Source: Rhizobiaceae bacterium (lineage in GTDB: Bacteria; Pseudomonadota; Alphaproteobacteria; Rhizobiales; Rhizobiaceae). Taken from it: a DNA stretch of 64,000 bases. Under the pieces are notes generated by a model. That model worked only from the letters and a program-made list of their open reading frames with translations. It was not told where the DNA came from and did no database searches. Location of the stretch: positions 91,602-155,601 of the forward strand of contig JAHBYV010000008.1 in NCBI GenBank assembly GCA_019635795.1, in the 5' to 3' direction. Shown here piece after piece: positions 17,957-27,742 of the stretch (position 1 is its first letter; each line of letters opens with the position of its first letter). A program made the translations under genes and the position numbers.

Positions 17957-18715
17957 TCAGTTCCCGCGCCGCGTCTTGGACAACGTGTTTATTGCCGCCC
18001 CCTGCGGCGTAAGGACGGGCACGAACACCCGTCGGGAGGCCCGGGTTGCGGCAGGCAGGGCCTGATACAATCGCTTTTGCGCCTCCACCACGATAGCACC
18101 AGAGAAAATCGGCCAGAAACGCCGTCCCAGGCGCTCAAGGGTCGCATGAAAACGCAATATCCATCTGCGCTTGGATGGCGGAAAGAAAAGCGCGTCCGCC
18201 CATGCGGACGGAGTAAAGTTGGCTTCACGCAACAAAGCGTCAAGCTGGCTGCGCGAATATGGACGACCGGTGCCGAACGGCGTGTGCTCAAATCGCGCCC
18301 ATACACCACGCCGGTTAGGCACGATGATCACGACCCGTCCGGATGGTGAAAGGACACGCCAGATTTCGTTCAAGGTTTCACGCGGATTTTCTGAGTGTTC
18401 GAGCGCATGGACAAGCAGGACACGGTCAACAGACGCGTCCACCAGCGGAAGCTCCTCTTCAAACACGAGCGCTGTTGCAGAGGGCGCTTCGGCGGGCCAG
18501 CGGACGGCTCCTTGCGTAGCGGGCATAAACGCAATCATGCGTTCCGCATCGGCTCCGAAACGATCCAGCCAAGGCAAGGTATAACCGAGACCGACAAGCC
18601 TTTCCTTCGGCACGTTGGACCAGATGCTGGAAAGTGCCATAGTCAGGGAGCGTTCGGCCAATCGGCCCGCAAGGCTGGCATAGAATGCACGAAGATTCAC
18701 AATATCCGAATTCAT
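17957..18715 (-). CDS. Class I SAM-dependent methyltransferase
   Basis: The protein (about 252 residues from the ATG at 18715) has a divergent SAM-binding fold. It shows an acidic turn ELPLVDASVDRVLLVHALEHSENPRETLNE and the strand VLSPSGRVVIIVPNRRG, typical of Methyltransf_11 enzymes. The first motif (GLGYTLPWL) is less canonical. Two in-frame starts are possible, at 18754 and 18715; the latter gives MNSDIVNLRAFYAS, which resembles relatives. The gene is divergent from gloB with about 80 nt between starts. The substrate is unknown. Confidence 0.82.
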   Translation of the reverse strand: MNSDIVNLRAFYASLAGRLAERSLTMALSSIWSNVPKERLVGLGYTLPWLDRFGADAERMIAFMPATQGAVRWPAEAPSATALVFEEELPLVDASVDRVLLVHALEHSENPRETLNEIWRVLSPSGRVVIIVPNRRGVWARFEHTPFGTGRPYSRSQLDALLREANFTPSAWADALFFPPSKRRWILRFHATLERLGRRFWPIFSGAIVVEAQKRLYQALPAATRASRRVFVPVLTPQGAAINTLSKTRRGN

Positions 18716-18794
18716 AGCCCTAACGCTATCTTTCTGCGCGCCAGCTTTCAACATGGTCAGGTGACAGGCTTGGTGCAGTTATCTATGATGAAGC

Positions 18795-19562
18795 ATGACC
18801 ATTCAGATTGAACAGTTCAATTGTCGAAGCGACAATTTCGGCATTCTGCTCCATCATGTCGAAAGCGGCCTCACCGCGCTAATAGACGCTCCGGAAGAGG
18901 CAGCCATCATGGCTGCTATTGAGCGCACGGGCTGGGCGCCTTCAATGATACTTACAACGCATCATCACACTGATCATGTGGAAGCGAACCCCGCCCTCAA
19001 GCGGCGTTTCGGTCTGGAGATCATTGCGCCAGCGAAAGAGGCTGACCGCATCCCCGGCGTGGACAGAACAGTAAAAGAAGGCGACGTCATCGACTTTTCT
19101 GGCGAGCCGATTCGGGTGATCGAAACTCCCGGGCACACTGCGGGGCATGTCAGCTATTATCTGCCCGGCCCCGGCATTGTTTTCACGGCTGACACGCTGT
19201 TTGCGATGGGCTGCGGCAGGCTGTTCGAATGTCCGCCAACCACAATGTATGACTCGCTCGGCAAACTGGCCGCCTTGCCTCCGCAAACCATCGTCTATTG
19301 CGGTCACGAATATACTTTGGCCAACGCGCGCTTTGCAGCCACGATTGATCCGACAAATGAAGCTCTTGCCGAACGGCTGGAGCGCGTCGAGCGTATGCGG
19401 GAGAATGGGCAGGCAACGCTGCCCACCACTATTGGCGATGAACTCGCAACTAACCCGTATTTGCGCTGCGGTGATGCTGCCATCCGATTAAATCTCGGTA
19501 TGCAACAGGCAAGCGATGCGGAAGTCTTTGCAGAAATCCGCAAGCGCAAAGACAATTTCTAG
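18795..19562 (+). CDS. gloB: Hydroxyacylglutathione hydrolase (glyoxalase II)
   Basis: This metallo-beta-lactamase-fold thioesterase hydrolyses S-lactoylglutathione to lactate and glutathione, completing methylglyoxal detoxification in the cytoplasm. The metal-binding motif THHHTDH is at residues 55-61. Further ligands are in TPGHTAGHVSYY, FTADTLF and CGHEYTLANARFA, the last also contacting glutathione. Length of 255 residues is normal for GloB. Its stop overlaps the convergent stop of the next gene by 4 nt. Confidence 0.95.
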   Translation: MTIQIEQFNCRSDNFGILLHHVESGLTALIDAPEEAAIMAAIERTGWAPSMILTTHHHTDHVEANPALKRRFGLEIIAPAKEADRIPGVDRTVKEGDVIDFSGEPIRVIETPGHTAGHVSYYLPGPGIVFTADTLFAMGCGRLFECPPTTMYDSLGKLAALPPQTIVYCGHEYTLANARFAATIDPTNEALAERLERVERMRENGQATLPTTIGDELATNPYLRCGDAAIRLNLGMQQASDAEVFAEIRKRKDNF

Positions 19563-21127
19563 CCGCTTGTCTGAACACCCCAGGACTTCAGAACATCGTC
19601 AAACACCTTCTCGCCTGGAATGCCTTTTTCCATGGTGATCAAGGCCCGGCGGCCGGACTTGTACACAAGTGGGACATCCAGCCAGGAGCGCTCAAGAAGC
19701 AGGCGCATATTTGCGTCCTTATCCTGCGGACTGTCATTCAATGCGATCAGGAAGAACCCATCCGAAATCTTTGCGGGTATGCCTGAGAGCGGTGTGCCAG
19801 CATCCTGTTCGGACGATTTAAGCGCAATCCGAAGCACGTTATCGATACCGCCGCCTTCAAAGTTTTCAGGCGTCAGAAATATCATTTCAACAATGTGGCT
19901 CGCTGGCAATGTCGCATCTGCGTTGCGCCGAATTGTCATGCGCAACTGCAATTCCTTACCCGGAATAGTCGCTTCCGCCCTGATTGCAGGTTCCGGCGGC
20001 TGATCGGCACCAGGAGATTCCTGTACGACTGACCAAACAATCGACCCACGTTCCGCGGAGCCATCGGCAGAGTTTGTACGCTCTTCATAGAAGATTGCCT
20101 GCTGTCCGACCGCTACAGCCGTCTGCGCATCCTGCGTTACCTCACTCTGTGCGGGTGGAGCCTGCTCAGCCTCGGGCGCCTGCGCGGTTTCGGCGGGCTG
20201 TTGATCGACCGGCGCTTCCTCTTCGGCGGAATCAGTCCCCTCCTCTTGCGGCGCAGCTTGATCGGGCGCGCCTGCCTGATCTTCAGGGGCTGATTCACCA
20301 TCAGTAGCGCTTGCCACAGAAGCCCCTTCGCCGATGGTAGCTTGAGAACCGGCAGGGCCAACGTCACTTTCGCTGCCGTCGGGGTTCAGCTTCTGCGTAA
20401 ATTTAACCGGACCGTTTGCAGGGCGACCTCCCTCACCTTCCGCAGGAGTTGCGTTTTCCGTAACTTCAGGGGTTGCTTCAGGTGCTGCACCGCTTTGCGG
20501 CTGCGACTGCGTCAGGTCCGCAACTATTGCCGACAACTGATCCCTGTTCATCCATGCTGCATATCCACCGCCTGCCAGCGCAACCAGAAGCAATAGAGTT
20601 GCAACAAGCCGGCCATATCCACGCCGCGGCTCAGGCTCAAGAGGGATAGCATTGGGCGGCGGTGAATCGTAACGATCATCTTCGAGCGGATCGAACTCAT
20701 CTTCCTGATCGACAGGATCGGGCTGGGCAGCAACGGGTTGCTGGTGCTGTACGGGAGGACGCGATGTCGGCGTGGTGACGGGTCGCGGCTGCACGATTGG
20801 CCGTGGCGGCTCAGGCTGCCGGGGACGCGGCGGAACTACAGGCTCGTTCTTCAACCCGTTCAGCGAGTTAAGTACACTTTCCAACTCGTCGAGTGGCTCG
20901 TGACGCGCTGGTGCGGGAGGTGCAAACGAGCGCTCGACCTCCGCAATGGCATCTTCCAGCGCCCGGCGCTGACGATCAGCAACCCCCGCAGGAGGCGGCG
21001 GGTTCATGCCCGCGAGCTTTGCAGAGATCGTGCTGCGAGCTTTGTCATACACCCGCTGGCGCATTTCAGGGCTTGTTTCGCCAAGCCCTTCCAGCGTCTT
21101 TTTCAATACACCTACAAAATCCGACAT
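19559..21127 (-). CDS. Proline/acid-rich single-pass membrane protein of unknown function
   Basis: This 522-residue protein has three visible parts. The N-terminal cytoplasmic region (about 1-75) is helical and begins SDFVGVLKKTLEGLGETSPEM. A Pro/Glu-rich linker runs to a single membrane helix near 170-192 (LVATLLLLVALAGGGYAAW). A second low-complexity stretch rich in Ala, Glu, Pro and Gln (about 200-340) precedes a folded C-terminal domain of about 170 residues containing RAEATIPGKELQLRMTIRRN. The layout suggests a protein spanning the inner membrane and periplasm. I do not recognise a characterised family. It lies about 66 nt after purA on the same strand. Confidence 0.75.
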   Translation of the reverse strand: MSDFVGVLKKTLEGLGETSPEMRQRVYDKARSTISAKLAGMNPPPPAGVADRQRRALEDAIAEVERSFAPPAPARHEPLDELESVLNSLNGLKNEPVVPPRPRQPEPPRPIVQPRPVTTPTSRPPVQHQQPVAAQPDPVDQEDEFDPLEDDRYDSPPPNAIPLEPEPRRGYGRLVATLLLLVALAGGGYAAWMNRDQLSAIVADLTQSQPQSGAAPEATPEVTENATPAEGEGGRPANGPVKFTQKLNPDGSESDVGPAGSQATIGEGASVASATDGESAPEDQAGAPDQAAPQEEGTDSAEEEAPVDQQPAETAQAPEAEQAPPAQSEVTQDAQTAVAVGQQAIFYEERTNSADGSAERGSIVWSVVQESPGADQPPEPAIRAEATIPGKELQLRMTIRRNADATLPASHIVEMIFLTPENFEGGGIDNVLRIALKSSEQDAGTPLSGIPAKISDGFFLIALNDSPQDKDANMRLLLERSWLDVPLVYKSGRRALITMEKGIPGEKVFDDVLKSWGVQTSG

Positions 21128-21193
21128 TTAACTTTGACCTGAGTTCCTGACTCTTATCCAGCCTGTGCCGCAAACCGGGTAAGAGCCCCAAAA

Positions 21194-22483
21194 TTAATCT
21201 TGAAAGGGGTCTGTAACAAGTATTGTGTCGTCACGTTCGGGGCTGGTTGACAAGAGCGCCACGGGCGCGCCGATCAACTCCTCGATATGACGAACATATT
21301 TGACGGCCTGCGCCGGCAATTCCGCCCAACTGCGTGCACCAGCCGTCGTTTGCGACCACCCTTCGAGTGTCTCATAAATCGGCTTAACCGCAGCTTGTGC
21401 CCGCATTGAGGCAGGCAAATAATCAATGCGTTCGCCATCAAGCTCATAGCCCACGCAAACTTTAATCTCTTTGAGGCCATCCAGAACGTCGAGCTTCGTC
21501 AAGGCAATGCCGGTAATGCCGGACGTCTTGACCGTCTGGCGAACCAATACCGCATCGAACCAGCCACACCGGCGCGGGCGACCCGTGTTCACGCCCACTT
21601 CGCGCCCGACGGTAGCCAGATGCTGGCCGATCTCATCGTGCAGTTCGCAAGGGAACGGCCCCTCGCCAACACGCGTCGTATATGCCTTTGTGATCCCCAG
21701 CACATAGCCGATTGCGGTTGGCCCAAGGCCAGAGCCCGCAGCCGCCTGGCCCGCGACCGTATTGGAAGAGGTCACAAACGGATATGTCCCGTGGTCATTG
21801 TCGAGCAATGCACCCTGCGCGCCTTCAAAAAGGATACGCGACCCATCACGCCGCTTTTCTTCCAGCACGCGCCAGACCTGATCCATGAACGGCAAAATTT
21901 CAGCCGAAACGGACATCAGCTCGTCATAGATCTTGGTCGCTTCGACTTCCTCAATGCCCATTCCGCGCCGCAAGGCATTGTGGTGCCCGAGCAGCCGCTC
22001 AATCTTCACCATAAGCGTATCGGGTTCGGAAAGATCAACCAGGCGAATGGCGCGCCTTCCAACCTTGTCCTCATAGGCGGGCCCAATGCCACGCTTGGTC
22101 GTGCCGATCTTCAGGCCGCCGGTAGCATCTTCACGAATGGCATCCAGTTCCCTGTGCAACGAGAGAATGAGTGGCGCGTTATCCGCAATTCTGAGAACAT
22201 CCGGCGTAGTTACGACGCCCTGCCCCCGCAGCTTTGCCAATTCCTGAACAAAATGATGTGGATCGACAACAACGCCATTGCCTATGACCGACAGCTTGCC
22301 CTGAACGAGACCTGAGGGCAGCAACGCCAGCTTATAGCTGACACCGCCGATGACGAGAGTATGTCCAGCATTGTGACCACCGTGGTATCGCACAACCACA
22401 TCGGCGCGATCGGCCAGCCAATCAACAATCTTGCCTTTTCCTTCGTCGCCCCACTGCGAGCCGACAACCACGACATTCGCCAT
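21194..22483 (-). CDS. purA: Adenylosuccinate synthetase
   Basis: This enzyme converts IMP and aspartate to adenylosuccinate using GTP, the first committed step of AMP synthesis. The N-terminal P-loop equivalent [16 protein letters not shown] and the GGHNAGHT loop are diagnostic. [13 protein letters not shown] and the C-terminal GVGPFP-like TRVGEGPFP segment also fit. The ATG at 22483 is supported by an AGGGA about 10 nt upstream and gives 429 residues, the usual PurA length; the longer frame to 22510 is unlikely. Confidence 0.97.
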   Translation of the reverse strand: MANVVVVGSQWGDEGKGKIVDWLADRADVVVRYHGGHNAGHTLVIGGVSYKLALLPSGLVQGKLSVIGNGVVVDPHHFVQELAKLRGQGVVTTPDVLRIADNAPLILSLHRELDAIREDATGGLKIGTTKRGIGPAYEDKVGRRAIRLVDLSEPDTLMVKIERLLGHHNALRRGMGIEEVEATKIYDELMSVSAEILPFMDQVWRVLEEKRRDGSRILFEGAQGALLDNDHGTYPFVTSSNTVAGQAAAGSGLGPTAIGYVLGITKAYTTRVGEGPFPCELHDEIGQHLATVGREVGVNTGRPRRCGWFDAVLVRQTVKTSGITGIALTKLDVLDGLKEIKVCVGYELDGERIDYLPASMRAQAAVKPIYETLEGWSQTTAGARSWAELPAQAVKYVRHIEELIGAPVALLSTSPERDDTILVTDPFQD

Positions 22484-23046
22484 ATCTGTTCCCTGATGAA
22501 TCGCCCGCAACGCGAACAGTGATTGAAACCAGCGCTCTATAGCGTCTAAGTCGGCATGGCGACAATTCTTTTCGCGTTATCATGCAAACTCCTGTGCTAA
22601 CACCGAGTTCCGTTTACATCCAACTGGAAGTCCCATGCACCGAAGCGCCTACCTGCTGCTTGTACTGACCACGCTTTTTTGGGGCGGGAATGCCATTGCC
22701 GGCAAACTTGCTATAGGCCACATATCGCCAATGGCACTTACCACGGGCCGCTGGGCGCTTTCCTTCCTTGTTCTGCTTGCCTTTGGCTGGTCTTACCTGA
22801 AAGCGGATTGGCCTGTAATCCGAAAGCACTGGCTGCTGCTGTTCGCCCTTGGAATTTCCGGGTTCACGCTTTTCAACGTAGCCCTCTACACCGCGCTAAC
22901 CCTCACAACTGCCATCAATGTGAGCATCGAACAGGCGGGAATGCCTATGCTCATATTTTTGATGAACTTCCTTTTCTTCCGGCAACGAGCAAGTTGGGGC
23001 CAGATGGTGGGATTATGCCTGACCTTGCTTGGCGTAATTCTCACCG

Positions 23047-23050
23047 CCAG
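23047..23050. repeat. Target-site duplication, left copy (CCAG)
   Basis: CCAG immediately precedes the IS3-family element and is repeated directly after it at 24254-24257. Four-base duplications are expected for the IS407-like branch of the IS3 family. Confidence 0.9.
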
Positions 23051-23076
23051 TGACGTGCTCCCCGTTTTGTCCACGT

Positions 23077-24188
23077 CTATAAGTTAGCCCTGTTCACGTT
23101 GTGGTCCGATCTGGACCGGTTTGCAAATTCGTTCGGGGTGAGCCCGTCGAGGCTCGTGTGCGGGCGGTTCACATTGTAGTCGATCCTCCATTCTTCGATG
23201 CTGTCTCGGGCATGCCGATAGCTGGCGAAGAGCCGCTCGTTGAGGCACTCGTCGCGCAGCCGACCGTTAAAGCTCTCCACGAAGCCGTTCTGCATGGGCT
23301 TGCCGGGCGCGATGTAGTGCCATTCGACATGCCGGTCTTCCTGCCATGCCAGGATGGCATTCGAGGTCAGCTCCGTGCCGTTGTCCGATACGATCATGCA
23401 GGGATAGCCGCGATACTCGGCGATGATGTCGAGTTCGCGGGCAACGCGTTCGCCCGAGATCGAGTTGTCGACGACGGTGGCCAGGCATTCCCGGCTGAAG
23501 TCGTCGATGACGCACAGGATCCGGAAGCGGCGGCCGTCGGTGAGCGTGTCGGAGACGAAGTCGAGGCTCCAGCGCTGGTTGGCATCCTGCGGTATCGCCA
23601 TCGGTGCTCTCGTGCCGAGCGCACGCTTTCGGCCGCCGCGTTTGCGCACTGTCAGCCGCTCTTCCCGATAGAGCCGGTAGAGCTTCTTCCAGTTCACCGC
23701 CACGCCTTCGCGCTTCAGCAGCAGGTGCAGCCGGCGATAGCCGAAGCGTCGGCGCTGGGCCGCCAGTTCCCGTAACCGCTTTCGCAGGCCAGCGTCGTCC
23801 GGTCGGCTCGAACGATAGCGGTAGACCCGCGGCTCCATGCCGACGAGCCTGCAAGCACGACGCTGCGTATAGCCCTTGTTCTCGATCGCCCAGGTCACGG
23901 CGGTCCTCCTCGACCCAGGCGTCAGAAGTTTTTTCCGAGCATCTCGCGCAAGGTCGAGACGTCGAGCATGGCGTCGGCCAGCAGGCGCTTCAGCTTGCCG
24001 TTCTCCTCCTCCAGGCTCTTCAGCCGCTTCGCCTCCGATACGTCCATGCCGCCATACTTCGAGCGCCACTTGTAGAACGTCGCATCGCTCACACCGTATT
24101 TGCGGCAAAGCTCCGTCGCCGAAAGCCCCGCCTGGTGCTCCTTCAAAATGCCGATGATCTGTTCGTCGGAAAATCTCGATCGCTTCAT
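23077..24188 (-). CDS. IS3-family transposase OrfAB (made by -1 frameshift)
   Basis: The catalytic OrfB frame continues from OrfA by a -1 slip at A-AAA-AAC (minus strand of 23928-23934), where the zero frame reads GGA AAA AAC and then ends at TGA. The shifted frame reads [13 protein letters not shown] and continues with an integrase core of the rve type. DDE candidates are the Asp in [10 protein letters not shown], the Asp in IVSDNGTEL and the Glu in [12 protein letters not shown]. The protein cuts and joins DNA ends during transposition. The frame ends at TAG at 23077-23079, inside the element. The fusion is about 370 residues. Confidence 0.9.
23922..24188 (-). CDS. IS3-family OrfA (helix-turn-helix subunit)
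   Basis: This 88-residue protein starts [17 protein letters not shown] and contains a helix-turn-helix ([23 protein letters not shown]) that recognises the element ends. A leucine-rich coiled coil follows ([19 protein letters not shown]). It ends at TGA at 23922-23924, just after the slippery heptamer, and alone acts as a regulator of transposition. The ATG at 24188 is preferred over the in-frame upstream one at 24203. Confidence 0.92.
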   Translation of the reverse strand: MKRSRFSDEQIIGILKEHQAGLSATELCRKYGVSDATFYKWRSKYGGMDVSEAKRLKSLEEENGKLKRLLADAMLDVSTLREMLGKNF

Positions 24189-24253
24189 TGCCTGTCTCCT
24201 CATCCGGATGACAGGCTAACCTCAAAGCGAGGACATTTCAGGGGAGCACGTCA

Positions 24254-24257
24254 CCAG
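24254..24257. repeat. Target-site duplication, right copy (CCAG)
   Basis: CCAG directly follows the right inverted repeat of the IS3-family element and matches the copy at 23047-23050. Confidence 0.9.
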
Positions 24258-24744
24258 CCATGGCGAATTATCGCGCTTGCTGGCTTTGGATCTGAATGCA
24301 GGTGACGCGATTATGCTCGTCTCAAGCGTGGTTTACAGCGGCTACACGATCGCCTTGCGCTTCAAGCCGCAGCTTCATTGGGTGTCGTTGATGATTGCCC
24401 TGACTGGCTCAGCTTTCATTACATCATTGCCATTCGCCGCTGGTGAATTTGCTATGGGCTACGGCCAACTGCCCGATACAAAAGGCTGGTTGATCCTGCT
24501 CTATGTGCTGATCTTCCCGTCGCTGCTGGCGCAAATCCTGTATATTCGTGGCGTCGAGATGATCGGCGCAAATCGCGCAGGACTGTTCATCAATCTCGTG
24601 CCGATCTTTGGCACGCTGCTTTCAATCATTCTGCTTGGGGAAGATTTTTACATCTATCATGCCATTGCGCTCGCGATGGTGTTCGGCGGAATTGCGATGG
24701 CAGAGCATAGCGGGCGCCGCTTTGAAGCGACGCCCTAAGCATGG

Positions 24745-26334
24745 TCAGATATCGAACTGAAGTCGCTTCGCTGATGCGATCTTCGGATTGGCCCGCAGAT
24801 CGTTGAGGGCTTTTTCCGGAAAGGGTGCGTCCAGATAAAGAAGTGCAATCGCATCGCCGCCAGCGTGGTCACGTCCAAGCTGGAAATTTGCGATGTTGAC
24901 GTCGTTCTGTCCGCAAATCGTTCCCAATAGACCGATGATGCCGGGAACGTCCGGGTTTGTCGTATAAAGCATGTGGTGCCCCACTTCTGCATCAAGGTTG
25001 ATCCCCTTGATCTGGATGAAGCGCGGCTTTCCATCCGAGAAACATGTACCGGCTATAGAACGGGTCATACTTGGCGTTTTAACAGTCAGCTTGATGTAGC
25101 CATCGAACACACCGGATTTATCACGCTTGACCTCAGAAACAATAATGCCGCGCTCTTTCACCATGATAGGTGCGGACACCATGTTCACATCTGAGACCTG
25201 CGGCCGGATCAGCCCTGCAAGCGCAGCGCTCATCAGCGCCCGCGTGTTCATGGTCGCGGTTGCGCCATCAAACAGGATTTCGACCTCCTTGATCGGCTCC
25301 TCGGTGACCTGCCCGACGAAACCGCCCAGAACCTCCGCCAGTTTGACGAATGGCTTCAGTCGCGGCGCCTCTTCGGCAGTGATCGAAGGCATGTTGATGG
25401 CGTTGGAAACCGCACCTTTTATCAGATAATCCGACATCTGTTCGGCAATCTGAAGCGCAACATTTTCCTGTGCTTCGGCAGTAGATGCTCCAAGATGAGG
25501 CGTGCAAACTACATTTGGAAACTGGAACAACTCATTGTCAGTGGCAGGCTCCACCTCGAACACATCGATACCGGCACCTGCAACCTTTCCGCTCTTCAGG
25601 CCTTCAACCAGATCTTTCTCAACGATCAATCCGCCGCGTGCACAGTTGATGATGCGAACACCATTCTTCATCTTGGCGATTGCATCGGCATTGATGATAT
25701 TGCGCGTCTTGTCTGTCAGCGGCGTGTGCAAGGTGATGAAGTCAGCACGGGTGAACAGTTCGTCAAGCTCCACCTTCTCAACGCCCAGCTCATTGGCCCG
25801 CTCTTCAGAAAGGAATGGGTCAAAGGCAATCACGTGCATTTTTAGCCCAACGCCGCGTGTCGCCACAATGGCACCGATATTTCCGCAGCCGATAATGCCC
25901 AGCGTCTTGCCGGTAATTTCGACACCCATGAAGCGATTCTTTTCCCACTTGCCTGCATGTGTTGAAGCGTTCGCTTCGGGCAATTCGCGGGCAACGGCGA
26001 AGATCAGGGCGATGGCATGTTCTGCTGTCGTGATCGAATTGCCGAACGGCGTATTCATCACGATGATACCCCGGCGCGACGCAGCCGGAATGTCCACATT
26101 GTCCACACCAATGCCAGCGCGACCAATCACCTTGAGATTTGATGCGGCAGCGATAAGTTTTTCTGTGACCTTGGTGGCCGAACGAATGGCCAAACCATCA
26201 TATTGATCAATGGCTTCAAGGAGCTTGTCCTTGTCTTTACCAAGGTCTGGCAAATAGTCTACTTCCACGCCGCGATCTTTGAAGATCTGAACGGCAGTTG
26301 GCGAAAGTTTGTCGGATACGAGTACGCGTGGCAT
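24745..26334 (-). CDS. serA: D-3-phosphoglycerate dehydrogenase
   Basis: This NAD-dependent enzyme starts serine synthesis by oxidising 3-phosphoglycerate. The Rossmann region shows LGIIGCGNIGAIVATR. Catalytic-site segments include INCARGGLIVEKDL and TPHLGASTAEAQENVA. The long C-terminus contains the intervening domain and a final ACT domain (HMLYTTNPDVPGIIGLLGTI), which may allow serine feedback. The ATG at 26334 (MPRVLVSDKL) gives 529 residues, normal for this long type; the open frame to 26472 runs into the serC end and is not used. It lies downstream of serC, and the two are probably one operon. Confidence 0.96.
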   Translation of the reverse strand: MPRVLVSDKLSPTAVQIFKDRGVEVDYLPDLGKDKDKLLEAIDQYDGLAIRSATKVTEKLIAAASNLKVIGRAGIGVDNVDIPAASRRGIIVMNTPFGNSITTAEHAIALIFAVARELPEANASTHAGKWEKNRFMGVEITGKTLGIIGCGNIGAIVATRGVGLKMHVIAFDPFLSEERANELGVEKVELDELFTRADFITLHTPLTDKTRNIINADAIAKMKNGVRIINCARGGLIVEKDLVEGLKSGKVAGAGIDVFEVEPATDNELFQFPNVVCTPHLGASTAEAQENVALQIAEQMSDYLIKGAVSNAINMPSITAEEAPRLKPFVKLAEVLGGFVGQVTEEPIKEVEILFDGATATMNTRALMSAALAGLIRPQVSDVNMVSAPIMVKERGIIVSEVKRDKSGVFDGYIKLTVKTPSMTRSIAGTCFSDGKPRFIQIKGINLDAEVGHHMLYTTNPDVPGIIGLLGTICGQNDVNIANFQLGRDHAGGDAIALLYLDAPFPEKALNDLRANPKIASAKRLQFDI

Positions 26335-26377
26335 AGCGTATGTCCTTGCAATAATTACAGATTTTGTGGAGATGGGG

Positions 26378-26405
26378 CGCTGCCACTCATGGAAGAATGG
26401 CAGCG
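26378..26405 (-). other. Hairpin in the serC-serA spacer
   Basis: A perfect 8-bp stem, CGCTGCCA (26378-26385) with TGGCAGCG (26398-26405), has a 12-nt loop. It lies just after the serC stop and 44 nt before the serA start. There is no following T tract on the minus strand, so it is not a good terminator. It could stabilise the upstream mRNA or modulate serA expression. Confidence 0.4.
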
Positions 26406-26417
26406 GTCGCAAATTGG

Positions 26418-27596
26418 CTATGCAGCAGCCTTGAGCGAGGCCTTCTGGACAGCAAATGCCCAATCCAGCCAAGGCAACAGCGCTTCAAGATCAGCCGCTT
26501 CAACCGTGGCGCCGCACCAGATGCGCAGGCCGGGCGGTGCGTCACGATAAGCACCTATGTCGAACGCAACGCCTTCTTTTTCGAGCGCGGAAACCAGGCC
26601 CTTTGCGAACGCAGCTTGTCCATCTTTATCCAGAGCTGTGATTTCTGGATCAACAATCGACAGGCATACCGAGGTATTCGACCGCGTTGCGGGGTCAACC
26701 GCCAGATTTGCAAGCCAGTTGCTTTCGCTCGTGAACCGGTCCAGCACACCGAAATTGGTGTCGGCTCGCGCAATAAGAGCATCGAGTCCGCCAATCGATT
26801 TGGCCCAGTTCAACGCATCAACGTAATCTTCGACACAAAGCATCGAAGGTGTGTTGATTGTTTCGCCCTTGAAGATGCCCTCGATCAGCTTGCCGCCGGA
26901 TGTCAGACGGAAAATTTTCGGCAGTGGCCACGCCGGCTTGTAGCTCAGCAGTCGCTCCACTGCGCGAGGAGACAGGATAAGCACACCATGCGCACCTTCA
27001 CCGCCCAGCACCTTCTGCCAGGAGAAAGTCACGACATCGAGCTTGGAGAAATCAAGGCGCTGCGCGAAGGCGGCGGACGTTGCGTCGCAAATGGTCAGGC
27101 CCTTGCGGTTCGCCGGAATAAAATCGCCGTTCGGCACACGCACACCGGCAGTGGTGCCATTCCACGTGAAAACCACGTCTCGGTCGAAATCAATTCTGGA
27201 AAGGTCTGGTAGTTCGCCATAAGGCGCTTCGATGGTCCGAACGTCTTGAAGCTTCAATTGCTTGACCACATCCGTCACCCAGCCTGAGCCGAAGCTCTCC
27301 CAGGCAACCATATCGACGCCGCGTTCTCCGAGAAGCGACCAGAGCGCCATTTCAACAGCGCCGGTGTCTGATGCAGGGACTATTCCGATGCGATAATCGT
27401 CCGGAACCTGCAGAACTTCACGTGTCAGTTCAATCGCCTGTTCAAGTCGGCTCTTGCCGATCTTTGCGCGATGGGAACGACCCAAGGGCGCAGCTTTCAA
27501 CGCTTCCAGCGACCAGCCAGGACGTTTAGCACAGGGACCAGAGGAAAAATTAGGATTTGCCGGGCGCACTGCCGGCTTGGACGCGAGCGTCATCAT
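26418..27596 (-). CDS. serC: Phosphoserine aminotransferase
   Basis: This PLP-dependent enzyme transfers an amino group from glutamate to 3-phosphohydroxypyruvate, the second step of serine synthesis. The N-terminal [18 protein letters not shown] and the PLP-lysine region [21 protein letters not shown] are typical of the alphaproteobacterial SerC type. The [19 protein letters not shown] segment contacts the cofactor. Length of 392 residues is as expected. Start codons at 27596 and 27593 are adjacent; an AAGGA lies about 10 nt upstream, partly inside a leader hairpin. Order serC-serA fits one serine operon. Confidence 0.95.
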   Translation of the reverse strand: MMTLASKPAVRPANPNFSSGPCAKRPGWSLEALKAAPLGRSHRAKIGKSRLEQAIELTREVLQVPDDYRIGIVPASDTGAVEMALWSLLGERGVDMVAWESFGSGWVTDVVKQLKLQDVRTIEAPYGELPDLSRIDFDRDVVFTWNGTTAGVRVPNGDFIPANRKGLTICDATSAAFAQRLDFSKLDVVTFSWQKVLGGEGAHGVLILSPRAVERLLSYKPAWPLPKIFRLTSGGKLIEGIFKGETINTPSMLCVEDYVDALNWAKSIGGLDALIARADTNFGVLDRFTSESNWLANLAVDPATRSNTSVCLSIVDPEITALDKDGQAAFAKGLVSALEKEGVAFDIGAYRDAPPGLRIWCGATVEAADLEALLPWLDWAFAVQKASLKAAA

Positions 27597-27602
27597 CGTG
27601 GT

Positions 27603-27669
27603 CTATCCTTCCAGATAGTTAGCCCCTCGTTGGGGAGGGGTGGCCCACGGACGGCGATATGAAATCGCC
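27603..27669 (-). promoter_or_regulatory. serC leader RNA (serC motif)
   Basis: The minus-strand leader just before serC holds three small hairpins: GGCGAT-ATCGCC (27653-27669), CCCCT-AGGGG (27623-27640) and CTATC-GATAG (27603-27618). The last encloses the ribosome-binding GGAAGGA. This resembles the conserved serC leader described in Rhizobiales upstream of serC-serA. The ligand, if any, is unknown. Identification is from the pattern of stems and spacing, as recalled. Confidence 0.6.
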
Positions 27670-27742
27670 TCCGTTCAGTCAAGGAAATTTTTGCGTAATT
27701 TCCGAAAACTTGCCGCCCGCACGACGCCCGCGCAGAGCGCAA

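Larger units (their letters stand above)
23051..24253 (-). mobile_element. Complete IS3-family insertion sequence (1203 bp)
   Basis: The element is bounded by inverted repeats beginning TGACGTGCTCCCC, 13 bp identical at both ends, with further partial matches such as a shared TGTCC a few bases in. It is flanked by CCAG direct repeats. It encodes overlapping orfA and orfB with a frameshift signal. Its transposase genes run opposite to the host gene. All parts are intact, so it may still be mobile. Placement in the IS407-like subgroup is inferred from the 4-bp duplication and OrfA sequence. Confidence 0.95.
22635..24738 (+). pseudogene. EamA/DMT-family transporter gene disrupted by an IS3 element
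   Basis: Two in-frame halves of one drug/metabolite transporter gene flank an insertion sequence. The first (22635-23050) encodes five or so membrane helices, starting SAYLLLVLTTLFWGGNAIAGK. The second (24258-24738) encodes the remaining half, ending MVFGGIAMAEHSGRRF. Removing the IS and one copy of its CCAG target duplication restores one 299-codon frame with no frameshift or stop, giving a 298-residue, ten-helix EamA exporter. Both halves remain undecayed, so the insertion looks recent. The left fragment reads into the IS and stops at about 23087; a TTG at 24277 could start the right fragment, but function is probably lost. The natural substrate is unknown. Confidence 0.93.

Noticed and set aside
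20137-20860. Pro/Glu-rich repeats as a possible direct-repeat array
   Set aside because: The similarity is low-complexity codon bias inside the unknown membrane protein gene, not evenly spaced repeats.
26335-26472. Upstream extension of serA
   Set aside because: It would read back through the end of serC and encodes Cys-rich nonsense; the start at 26334 is at the normal position.
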